From Lysobacter sp. (GTDB taxonomy: Bacteria > Pseudomonadota > Gammaproteobacteria > Xanthomonadales > Xanthomonadaceae): DNA of 64,000 nt. Below, one piece after another: positions 44,520 through 53,300 of the stretch (the first letter of the stretch is position 1; each line of letters opens with the position of its first letter). Position numbers and translations under genes: made by a program. The stretch spans positions 62,001 through 126,000 of the forward strand of contig SSGH01000013.1 of the NCBI GenBank assembly GCA_008015835.1, read 5' to 3'. Under the pieces are notes generated by a model. The model saw only the letters and a program-made list of their open reading frames with translations, was not told where the DNA came from and did not search any database.

Positions 44520-45782
44520 TCAGCAGCGATGCAGACAAACCGCGGTGTTGACCCCGCCGAACCCCATGCTCATGTTCAGGGCGCGCTCGATGCGGTGCGT
44601 TTGCGCCTCGCCGCGCACCCAAGCGAATTCCGGTTCGAACGGGTCGTCCAGATTGCGCGAGGGATGCAGCCGACCGGTGCGCATTTGCAGCACCACCGCG
44701 GCCAATTCCACCGCTCCGGCGGCGGTCAAGCCATGGCCGATAACGGATTTGGTGGCGTGGATGCGCGCATGGCGCAGCCCGCAATCGCTCAGCGCCTGCA
44801 ATTCGGTGATGTCGCCGATGTGCGAGCCGGTGCCGTGCGGATTGACGTAATCGATCCGATCGGCGGCAGTCTGCGCCATCGATAGCGCGCCGCGGATCGC
44901 GCTCGCCTCGCCTTCCAGCGCCGGATTCGGGTTGCGATTGCCGTCCATCGCCATCGCCCAACCCGCGGCGCGGGCGTAGGGCGAGACGCCTCGACGCAGC
45001 GCGGCGGTATCGGCGCGTTCGAAGACCAGCGCGGCGCAGGATTCGCCGTAGATGAAACCGTCGCGCCCGCTGTCGAACGGCCGGCAGGCCGCCGCCGGCG
45101 TGCCGGCATAGCGGTCGGACCCCATCGCGCCGAGCGAACGCAGCCCCTGCAGTTCCCAATACGACACGTCCATCAGCGCGCCGATCGCGATGCAGATATC
45201 GACGCGCCCCGAGCGCACCGCTTCCATCGCATGGATCGCCGCGACCTGCCCGCTCGCCGAGGCGCCGCCGACGGTGAACGCGAAGGCGCGGATACCGAAA
45301 ACTTCGGTGCACATCCCGCACAGATCGCTGTCCATGAACGACAGGCCGTAGTTGGGCCGCAGGAAGGTTTCGCGACCGCGATACGGTTCGGTCGCCAGCG
45401 CCGATTCGCGCTGCTGCAGGTTCGAGCCGCCGACGATCAAGCCGATTCGAGTGGGCTCCGCCTCATCGAGCGCGGCGTCCGTCCACGCTTCGTCGAGGGT
45501 CGCCAGCGCCGCCTGCCCCGACAGCGAGGCCGTCCGCAGCATGCTGCGCGGCACGCGCGCGGGCATCGCCAACGCCGGCAGCTCGGCGCCGATGAACGGC
45601 GGCGGCGCGATGCCGCCGACCGCTTCGGCCGCGGACGGCAACTGACGCCCGGGACGGCTCAGAACGTCGAAACGATGCGCGCCCTGCAGCAGCGCCTCGA
45701 CGAACGCGTCCCTGCCCTGCCCGATGGCGGCGGTCACGCCGACGCCGGTGATCAGAACGTCGGACGCTTCAGATCTTTTCAT
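44520..45782 (-). CDS. Decarboxylating ketosynthase (Cys-to-Ser) of the beta-branching cassette
   Basis: 420-aa KS-fold protein in which the active-site Cys is replaced by Ser175 (VGGASASG instead of VGGACASG), while HGTGS and KSVIGHG keep the two histidines. Such KS0 enzymes (PksF type) cannot condense but decarboxylate malonyl-ACP to acetyl-ACP. That supplies the two-carbon unit that HMG-CoA synthase adds at a beta-keto group. It overlaps the donor ACP gene by 14 bp, consistent with the pair working together. Confidence 0.92.
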   Translation of the reverse strand: MKRSEASDVLITGVGVTAAIGQGRDAFVEALLQGAHRFDVLSRPGRQLPSAAEAVGGIAPPPFIGAELPALAMPARVPRSMLRTASLSGQAALATLDEAWTDAALDEAEPTRIGLIVGGSNLQQRESALATEPYRGRETFLRPNYGLSFMDSDLCGMCTEVFGIRAFAFTVGGASASGQVAAIHAMEAVRSGRVDICIAIGALMDVSYWELQGLRSLGAMGSDRYAGTPAAACRPFDSGRDGFIYGESCAALVFERADTAALRRGVSPYARAAGWAMAMDGNRNPNPALEGEASAIRGALSMAQTAADRIDYVNPHGTGSHIGDITELQALSDCGLRHARIHATKSVIGHGLTAAGAVELAAVVLQMRTGRLHPSRNLDDPFEPEFAWVRGEAQTHRIERALNMSMGFGGVNTAVCLHRC

Positions 45783-46008
45783 GAATGATGCGAGCGAGCT
45801 CGCCGATGTTTTCGGCCTTGGCCATTTCCACCAACGGCACGTTCAGGGACAGCGTTTCGAGCGTCATCATCAGAATATCGGCGCGATCGACCGAGTTGGC
45901 GCCGAGCGCCCGCAGCGAATCCGTCGGTTGGAGCGCGTGGTGTTCGAGATCCGGCAGGATTTCGCGGGTATGGTTAACGATGATGTTGAAAACGTCTTCG
46001 TGGGTCAC
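45769..46008 (-). CDS. Donor acyl carrier protein of the beta-branching cassette
   Basis: 79 aa from GTG 46008. The phosphopantetheine attachment site is Ser39 in LGANSVDRADIL. Length and motif match the stand-alone donor ACPs (AcpK/PksF-partner type) that carry malonyl, then acetyl, for beta-branching. It lies between the hydratase-like genes and the decarboxylating KS and overlaps the latter. Confidence 0.9.
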   Translation of the reverse strand: MTHEDVFNIIVNHTREILPDLEHHALQPTDSLRALGANSVDRADILMMTLETLSLNVPLVEMAKAENIGELARIIHEKI

Positions 46009-46084
46009 GGAAGCGGGCTCCAGAGGTCAGGGTGAAGGTGCGGGAACGCGAGCGAGCGGAAAAGCGGCCGACGACGCGGCGCGC

Positions 46085-46834
46085 TCAGCGCCCGAATAGG
46101 GTCTCGATTCGTTGGCGGACATCGGGCTGATGGAAGGTCAACGCGTGCAGCGCGACCTCCTGCTCGATGAAGCCGGGCAAGGCGGCGCGCAGCGGCGCGA
46201 CCAGATGATCCTTGAGCGCGACCAGCGAGATGCGCGGCTTCTCGGCCAGCGTGCGCGCGATCTCGATCGCCTGCGCCAACACCTGCTCGCGCGGCAACAC
46301 CTGAAACGGCACGCCGCGGCGATGCAGGTCTTCGCCGCGATAGGTGCCGGCGGTCAGCATCATCTCCGACGCCAGCGCGATTCCGAGCTTTTGCGGCAAG
46401 ATGAAGGTCGAGCCCATGCCGGGCGTGAACCCGTATTTCATGAAATTGGCGGAATACACGCTCTCGCGCGCCAACAGCACCACATCGGCGAACAAGCCGA
46501 GCACGAAGCCGCCGCCGATGCCGTGCCCTTGCATCGCCGACACCACCGGGACCGGGCAGTTCAGAGCGACGCTGTAGAGATCCTTGTCGGTGAACTTGAA
46601 TTTGCCGTCGAACAGATCGCGCAACCCTTCCTGCGTGCCGCCGGTCGAGAAATACGTGTCGTATCCGGTCAGCACCACCGCGCGGCAGTCCGAGTCGCGG
46701 CCGATGTCGGCGAAGGCGCGGGTCACGCCGTCGATCAAGCCGTCGGTGAACGTGTTTTTGTTGGCGCGATCCTGCATCCGAATCAGGACGACGCCGTCGC
46801 CGAGGTCTTCTCGGGCCACCACGGATTCGTTCAT
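46085..46834 (-). CDS. ECH2-type enoyl-CoA hydratase-like decarboxylase
   Basis: 249 aa, crotonase fold. The features FSTGGTQEGLRDLFDG, HGIGGGFVLGL and FGFTPGMGS-like (KYGFTPGMGSTFI) match the PksI/ECH2 branch, which decarboxylates the glutaconyl-ACP intermediate to give the beta-methyl or exomethylene branch. The ATG overlaps the stop of the preceding hydratase gene by 1 bp, giving coupled translation. Which double-bond position forms cannot be predicted from sequence alone. Confidence 0.87.
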   Translation of the reverse strand: MNESVVAREDLGDGVVLIRMQDRANKNTFTDGLIDGVTRAFADIGRDSDCRAVVLTGYDTYFSTGGTQEGLRDLFDGKFKFTDKDLYSVALNCPVPVVSAMQGHGIGGGFVLGLFADVVLLARESVYSANFMKYGFTPGMGSTFILPQKLGIALASEMMLTAGTYRGEDLHRRGVPFQVLPREQVLAQAIEIARTLAEKPRISLVALKDHLVAPLRAALPGFIEQEVALHALTFHQPDVRQRIETLFGR

Positions 46835-47646
46835 CAGTCCGCTTCCCACGGGAACTTGCCCGTCTTCACGTAGCGCGCGATCCGTCGCAGGTTGTCCGGG
46901 TCGGAGAACACGTCGAGATTCGCGCGCAGCGCTTTTTCGCGCGCGGCGCGCAGCGAATCGTCGAGTTCCGCGGCGTAGCGCTTGTAGCGGGCGATGCCCG
47001 GGCCGCCGATCCGACGCAGTCGCAGCAATTGCTTGCGCAGCAGGTTTTCGCTGTTGTCCTCGACGGCGTCCACCAAGCCCCATTCCATCGCCTGACGCGC
47101 CGGAATCGGCTGCGTCATCAGCGTCATGAAGTTGGCTTTGGAAAAGCCCATGCGCCGAATCAGGAACGGCATCACGCATGCCGGCATCAAGCCGAACAGC
47201 AATTCCGACAGGCTGAAACTCGCTTTTTCCTCCGCCAACACGATGTCGCAGGCGGCGACGAAACCGACGCCGCCCGCGTTGGCGCGGCCGCGCACGTGGG
47301 CGACGCTCAGAAACGCGCCGGATGCTAAGGCGTACCACAAGTCGTAAAGCGGGCCGGGGTCTTGCCCGCCGGGCGTTCCGCTGTCGAAACGGGCTTGGAT
47401 TTCGCCGAAGTCCGCGCCCGAGCAAAACACCTCGGACAAGCCTTCGAGTACGACGACCTTCGCGCGCCCGTCCCATTCGCGCAGGGCGCGGGTCATTTCG
47501 GCGATCAGCCCGTCGTCGATCGCGTTGTTCGCGGCCGGCCGATGGATCTGCAGGAACAGAATATCGTCGTCGGCGCGCAGGCGGATCGATCGATAGCCCG
47601 CGCTCGACGACGATGTCGCGTACGGATCGACGCTCACGATACCCAC
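46834..47646 (-). CDS. ECH1-type enoyl-CoA hydratase-like dehydratase
   Basis: 270 aa, crotonase fold of the PksH/ECH1 branch. Key segments are FCSGADF (oxyanion hole), RANAGGVGFVAACDIVLA, and FGLMPACVMPFLIRRMG. The enzyme dehydrates the 3-hydroxy-3-methylglutaryl-ACP made by the upstream HMG-CoA synthase. It overlaps that gene by 13 bp and the ECH2 gene by 1 bp. Confidence 0.88.
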   Translation of the reverse strand: MGIVSVDPYATSSSSAGYRSIRLRADDDILFLQIHRPAANNAIDDGLIAEMTRALREWDGRAKVVVLEGLSEVFCSGADFGEIQARFDSGTPGGQDPGPLYDLWYALASGAFLSVAHVRGRANAGGVGFVAACDIVLAEEKASFSLSELLFGLMPACVMPFLIRRMGFSKANFMTLMTQPIPARQAMEWGLVDAVEDNSENLLRKQLLRLRRIGGPGIARYKRYAAELDDSLRAAREKALRANLDVFSDPDNLRRIARYVKTGKFPWEAD

Positions 47647-48887
47647 TCGTACTCGCGGTGGAATTCCTTGATCTGCTTCAGGAACAGCGTCGGCTGCCCG
47701 AGCGTGCGGCGCGCGTCGGCGACGAATTCGACGTCCGGCTCCATGTTGCGGGTGCCGAATTTCAGCGCGCGGCTGCGCTCCAATAATTCGTCGTATTCGC
47801 TCATGCTCAGTTCGCGGCGACGATCCAGACGCTCGGCGATGCCGAGCGAGCGCAAGCGCTCCTGGCCTTCCTTACGGGCGATGCCGCTGAAGAATTCCGA
47901 ACAGCAGCCCGAGCCGTACGAGAACACGCCGATGCGACCGGGCGTCTCGAAATCGCCGTGATAGATGGTGCTGGCCAACGACAGCGCCGCGGTGGCGCCC
48001 ATGATGTTGCCGACCCGCTGACAGTGGGTCAGGCCCGGGGTGACGCGGCGCTGGAAATCCGCTTCGATTTCGGCCGGTTTCGCTTTCGCCAACTTCCGCA
48101 TCATGTTGCGGTGCGCGCCTTTGACCATGCCGCCGAACGGCGTGTGATAGGCGATGTAGCCGAAGGTTTTGCCGAAATGCGCGCCGTCGACGCGCTTCTG
48201 GTACTCCAGATACGCGTTCTCGCAGCAGTTGAGATACGACAACAGCGAGAGGTCGGTATCGCCAGCGTCGGTATCGGCCGAAGGACGGCAAGTGTCCATG
48301 ACTTCGTAACCGTAGTACCCGTTGGCGCCGGGATCGATCTGGAACACGTGCGGCCGATCGCTGACCAGCATCGCCACCGCGCCGGAGCCGCCGCTGGGCT
48401 CGGCGAAGGACCAATCGGCGGACAGCGCTTCCCCGCCCTCTTCGACCATGAAACGCGACACGTCGGTGGCGATCACCAACGCCTTGGCGCCCGGCGAGAC
48501 CTGCGACAGCACGAAATTGACCGCCATCTGCAGGCCGGCCACGCCGGAATAGCAGGCGTTCTTCATTTCGAACAAGCGGCAGTTGCGGTTGAGCCCGAGC
48601 AGGTCGTGGCAATACGTGCTCATCGATTTGCCGAAGTCGAACGCCGACTCGGTGCAGGTGATGACCATTTCGATGCGATCTTTTTCCTCTGGCGAGAGCG
48701 CGTCGATCAGCGGTTTCGCCGCGTTCACCGCGAAGGTGATCGGGTCTTCGTACGGCAGCGCCACCGATTTTTCCTTCATCAGCAGATTCTCGAACCTGCT
48801 CATGTCCAGGCCGCGGTGCTGCGCGAGTTTCGACACGTCGATGCACGACGTGCCGGCGAATACGTTCATTGCTTCGATGCCAACCAT
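47634..48887 (-). CDS. HMG-CoA synthase-like enzyme for polyketide beta-branching
   Basis: 417 aa, thiolase-fold HCS. The catalytic triad is visible: E80 (TCTESAFD), nucleophile C112 (MKNACYSG) and H248 (AYHTPFGG). It condenses acetyl from the donor ACP with the beta-keto group of the ACP-bound polyketide chain, starting the branch (PksG type). It heads the five-gene cassette and follows a 277-bp gap with inverted repeats, so this cassette may have its own promoter. Confidence 0.93.
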   Translation of the reverse strand: MVGIEAMNVFAGTSCIDVSKLAQHRGLDMSRFENLLMKEKSVALPYEDPITFAVNAAKPLIDALSPEEKDRIEMVITCTESAFDFGKSMSTYCHDLLGLNRNCRLFEMKNACYSGVAGLQMAVNFVLSQVSPGAKALVIATDVSRFMVEEGGEALSADWSFAEPSGGSGAVAMLVSDRPHVFQIDPGANGYYGYEVMDTCRPSADTDAGDTDLSLLSYLNCCENAYLEYQKRVDGAHFGKTFGYIAYHTPFGGMVKGAHRNMMRKLAKAKPAEIEADFQRRVTPGLTHCQRVGNIMGATAALSLASTIYHGDFETPGRIGVFSYGSGCCSEFFSGIARKEGQERLRSLGIAERLDRRRELSMSEYDELLERSRALKFGTRNMEPDVEFVADARRTLGQPTLFLKQIKEFHREYEWVS

Positions 48888-48906
48888 GCTTACTTCCTCT
48901 GCTGGG

Positions 48907-48969
48907 CCGTCCGGATGCGGACGGACTCGTGATATCGCGATCGCGACGCCCGCGAGGCGGTCGCGATCG
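48907..48969. repeat. Two GC-rich inverted repeats upstream of the HCS cassette
   Basis: CCGTCCG-GATG-CGGACGG (48907-48924) and CGATCGCGAC-12 bp-GTCGCGATCG (48938-48969) lie between the MBL-fold gene and the HCS gene. Both are perfect stems. There is no T-run, so they are as likely to be operator or attenuation-type structures as terminators. The remaining 200 bp of the gap hold no supported gene. Confidence 0.45.
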
Positions 48970-49164
48970 ATAGGAACGGGGCGGAGCGTTCGATGAAGCG
49001 TCCGTCGGGATTCGCGCTGCGGCGTGCGATGCGATCGCTCAAGGCGAAGGCGAGCGATGCGAAGACGCGAAGCGACGGAGCGTCGAGGCCGCGCGAAGTC
49101 GCGGTCGTCGAGGGCGATGCGAACGGAAGGTCGAGTCGGTCCATGACGGCGCGCTGCGCGAGTC

Positions 49165-49890
49165 TCAGCGGAAATCCAGCACTTTCGGCCCGCCCTGCCC
49201 TTTTCTGAGTCGGTACGCGGCGAAACTGTCCCTGTCGGTGAATTGCAGGTAAATATTATAACGCATGATGTCTCCCAGCTTCTGGCCCGGAGGGCGGATG
49301 TAGGTGTGTCCGGGGAACACGTGCGTGTCCGCGGGCACTCGGGTTTTGAGCATCTGCAGGCTGTCGTACATGGCGTGCGCTTCGTCGAGCTCGAAGCAGA
49401 TGCCGCAGCCTTCCGCGAACAGCACGTCGCCGGTGAACAGGTTGTCGCCGATCAGAAAGCACACGCAGCCCGGCGTGTGACCGGGGGTCAGGATCGGCTC
49501 GATCCGCATCGCGCCCACGCGCCAGGGCCGCTCGTCGATCGCGATCAAATGCCGCGATTGGAAACCGGAGAACGCCGCCTCTTCCCGCGACATCCAGATC
49601 GGGCAGTTGTAGAACTCGGCCAGCGGCCGCGCCAGATCGATATGGTCGGAATGCGTATGCGTCACCAAGATGCCGCTCAGATGCGATTGCGTGCGTTCGA
49701 GGGTCTCTTGCAGCGTTTCGATCTCCCACGCCGGGTCGACCAACACCGCTTGCGCGGTCGAAGGATCCCGCACCACGTAGTTGTTGTTCTTCATCACGCC
49801 GCGCTCGACCTTGACCAGGAACACCGAAGGCGCGAGCGAAGACGCGGACGAATCGCCCACGTCGCGGAGACCGTCGCGAGCGTCGTTCAC
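49165..49890 (-). CDS. Metallo-beta-lactamase-fold hydrolase of the PKS cluster
   Basis: 241 aa from GTG 49890, which overlaps the stop of the preceding gene (GTGA); longer readings lie inside that gene. Zinc motifs are THTHSDHID, PGHTPGC, FTGDVLF and FPGHTY, as in glyoxalase II-like hydrolases. Many trans-AT clusters carry such a protein (PksB/BaeB type), perhaps cleaving thioesters, though its exact role is not settled. The first 20 residues are not part of the fold. Confidence 0.85.
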   Translation of the reverse strand: MNDARDGLRDVGDSSASSLAPSVFLVKVERGVMKNNNYVVRDPSTAQAVLVDPAWEIETLQETLERTQSHLSGILVTHTHSDHIDLARPLAEFYNCPIWMSREEAAFSGFQSRHLIAIDERPWRVGAMRIEPILTPGHTPGCVCFLIGDNLFTGDVLFAEGCGICFELDEAHAMYDSLQMLKTRVPADTHVFPGHTYIRPPGQKLGDIMRYNIYLQFTDRDSFAAYRLRKGQGGPKVLDFR

Positions 49891-50369
49891 AGCCAACGCC
49901 GCACCTTCGCGCAGTAATCCAGATAGGCGCGACCGAACACCGCTTCGAGATAGCGTTCCTCGCCGCGCACGACGATGCGGTCGACTGCGAGCATCGCTGG
50001 CGGCAGCGCGATCGCGATCCATAGGCTGTTGAAGAATCCGGCGATCGCCAGATGCAGGCAGGCCAGCGCGAGGTAAATGGGATTACGCGAAAACGCGAAA
50101 GGGCCGGTCGCGACCAGCGCGGTGCTCTCGTGCGCGGGGTCGGCGCTGGTGCGGTGTTGAGCGAGCGCCCGAGTCGCGCCGACGATGAGCCACACCGCGA
50201 CGGCGAGCGCGAGCGCGGCGCCCGCGATGGCCCAAGGGGACGGCCCGATCGGCCACGGCCAGAACCACTGGCAAACGCCGCCCGCGACCGCGCCGATGAG
50301 ATTCGGCAACGGAGGCGGCATCCGCGAACGCCCGTCGATGCGCGCCTTCGGTTCGATGTCCACGCTCAT
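49887..50369 (-). CDS. Isoprenylcysteine carboxyl methyltransferase-family membrane protein
   Basis: 160 aa, ATG 50369 overlapping the PKS stop by 4 bp (ATGA). Three to four membrane helices are visible (AIAGAALALAVAVWLIVGA, IYLALACLHLAIAGFFNSLW). The family signature follows: GPFAFSRNPIYLAL, then VVRGEERYLEAVFGRAYLDY and RRWL. ICMT-like proteins transfer a methyl group from SAM to carboxylates and related groups in the membrane. Within this cluster it could form a methyl ester or ether on the product, which is inference from position. Confidence 0.82.
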   Translation of the reverse strand: MSVDIEPKARIDGRSRMPPPLPNLIGAVAGGVCQWFWPWPIGPSPWAIAGAALALAVAVWLIVGATRALAQHRTSADPAHESTALVATGPFAFSRNPIYLALACLHLAIAGFFNSLWIAIALPPAMLAVDRIVVRGEERYLEAVFGRAYLDYCAKVRRWL

Positions 50370-53300
50370 GCGGACACCTGCGCTTGCGCGGTGCGCGCCG
50401 ATGCCGAACGCGAGGCGCGAACGTAGAACCGATTGATCCGCACCAGCACTTCGCCGTTGTCCGCGAGAATGCGCAGATCGAACTGCACTACATCCGGCTG
50501 CGCCCCCGGATCGCCGAGCCTGCGCTCGACGTAGACGCGGCAGCGATTGGGCAACGGCCGCAGAATCTCGATCTCGCCGATCGCGAACGGCAGATAGGGC
50601 CCGCCGCCGCCGTCGCCCGTGGCCGCGCCGAGCACGCTCTGCAGGGCGCCGTCGATCAAGCATGGATGCAGCAGATAGCGCGAAGCCTCCTCGTGCAGGC
50701 TGTCGTCGAGCCGAAGCTCGGCGAGCGCGGCGCCGTCGCCCACATGCAGCGCTTGGAGAGTGCGGAACGTCGGGCCGTAGTCGAACCCGGCGGCGCGCAG
50801 ACGACGGTAGCACTCCTCGCCGGAGATGCGCTCCGGCATCCGCTGCAACAACTCGTCGAGACGATAGGCCACCTGCGTTACGGACGTGCGCTCTGGGCGC
50901 TCGCCGAAACGCAGCCGACCTTCGCAGTGGATCACCTCGGCGTTGTCTTCGTCGTAGGAGGCAACGAAGAACTCCGCGACGTTGCCGTCTTCGCCCGGCA
51001 GCGACCTGAGCACGGTCTTCACCGGCTGCGCCGCGCCCAGCGACAAGGGCTGCATCCATACCGCGTCCTCGATGCGCAGCACCGACCGCTCGCCGGCGAT
51101 GGCGCCGGCCGCGCAGGCCATCTCCAAGTAACACGCGCCGGGGAACAGCGCCGCGCCGTCGACGCGGTGATCGCGACCGTAGAAGGCGTCCGCATCGAGC
51201 ATCGAGAGGAACGCGGTTTCGCGCAGCGTCGACACGTTCTGCGCGATCAGCGGATGCAGCGCCGCGGGTCGCGCCGATACGGCCGTCGTGTTCGTCTCAG
51301 CCGCATCCCGATCGAAAACGCGCTCCGTGTCGATCGCCGTCGTGCGCATCGCTTTGCCGCTCTCGACCCAATAACGATCGCGCGCGAAGGGATAGGTCGG
51401 CAACGGCAGCTTGCGCGGAGGCGCGGCGCTGCGCAGATCGTCCCAAGTCACATCTTGGCCGCCGACCCACAGCAGCCCCAATGCCTCCCACTCGCCCTGC
51501 GCGCACAGCGCGCGCGCGCGTTCGCGCACGTCCGGCTTGTTCGCTTTGCGGCGTCGATGCGCTTCGACGCGCCCCAGCATCAACGCGGACGATGGCGCAT
51601 CGTCGAGATAGGTCGACAGTTCGGCGACGACGGACGCCACCGATGTCGCCACCACCGCTAAGCGCTCCTCCATGCTTTCGCGGCCGACTTGGAGGGTATA
51701 GGCGACGCGCGCCAAATCCAGATCGGGATGCGCATGCAGGTGATCGCGCAGCCGCGCCGCGGACTCCTTCAAGCGCTGCGCGTTGCGCGCCGACAGGACG
51801 ATCAGTTCGGGGCCGGTCGATGCCGCGCGCTCGGCGAGAGACGGCGCTTCCTCCAGCACCAGGCACGCGTTGACGCCGCCGGCGCCGAACCCGTCGATCA
51901 ACGCCCGCCGCGGCAGGCCGTCGGTCGCGGGCCAAGGCGCATAGGCGCGCTGCAAGGCGAACGGCGTGTCGGCGAAATCGATATCCGGGTTCTGCGGCTC
52001 GGCATGCAGGGTCGGCGCGAACGCGCGATGCGCGAACTGCAGCAGCACTTTCGCCACGCCCGCCATGCCCGCGGCGGATTCGGAGTGGCCGAGGTTCGAT
52101 TTCACCGAACCCAACGCGCATCGCGCATCGCGACGGGTACGCGCACGGAACGCCTGGGTCAACGCCACCACTTCCAGGTTATCGCCCAACTGGGTACCGG
52201 TGCCGTGGCCTTCGACGTAACCGATGCTGTCCGGATGCGCCTGCGCGGCGCGCAGCGCGGCGTCGATCAACTGCGCCTGCGCGTTCGGGTTGGGGGTCGA
52301 ATAGCCGTTGGAACGACCGGCATGCCCGATCGCGCCGCCGGCCACCACGCCATGGATATGGTCGCCGTCGGCGATGGCCTCCGCCAACGGTTTGAGCAGG
52401 ACCGCGCCGACGCCCTCGCCCGGCACGAAACCATCGTCGCCGCCGCCGAAACTGCGGCATTTGCCCTCTTGCGCTAGCATCCTGCGGCTGCATAGCGAAT
52501 GGTATTTAGCCGGATGCAGATAGAGATTCACGCCGCCGGCCACCGCCAAGCGGCATTCGCCGCGATGCAAACTGTCGCAAGCCATTTGAATGGCGACCAG
52601 CGACGACGAGCACGCCGTATCGATCGGCAGGCTCGGCCCTTGGAAATCGAACACGTACGACACGCGATTGGCGATCGACCAGGGCATCGAACTGGGTGTG
52701 ACCGGTCGGCCCGCCACCCAGGCGTCCGCGCCGACGAGTTGATACGTATTGCTGGTCACGCCGACGAACACGCCCACATCGGCGCCGGCGGCGCGGCCGT
52801 CGATGCGTTTGGCGTAGCGCCGATGCAGCCCGTCGCGGGTGTAGCCGGCGTCTTCGACGGCCGACCACACCGATTCGAGGAACAGACGCTCTTGCGGATC
52901 GAGGTTCCGCGCCTCTTCGGCGCCGATGTTGAAGAACGCAGCGTCGAAGGCGTCGACATCGTCGAGGAACGCGCCCCACTTGCAGTAGATCTTGCCCTCG
53001 CTGGCGCGCGTCGGATCCGCGTCGTACAGTGCCTCGGCATTCCAGCGCGACGACGGCACCGGACCGACCAAATCGCGGCCTTCGCGCAGCAGCCGCCAAA
53101 ACGCTTCGGGCGTATCCGCCTGCGGGACACGCAGATGCGAACCGACGATCGCGACGCGGCGATCCGGCATGCGCTCCGAAGCCGTCTGCGCAGCCACAAC
53201 GACCGGCGATGCGGCGATTTCGCGAATCGGCGGATGCGCCGGTTCGCGTATCGGCGCGGAGGTCGACACCGGGTGAGATGCGGCGAACGCTTCGACGACG

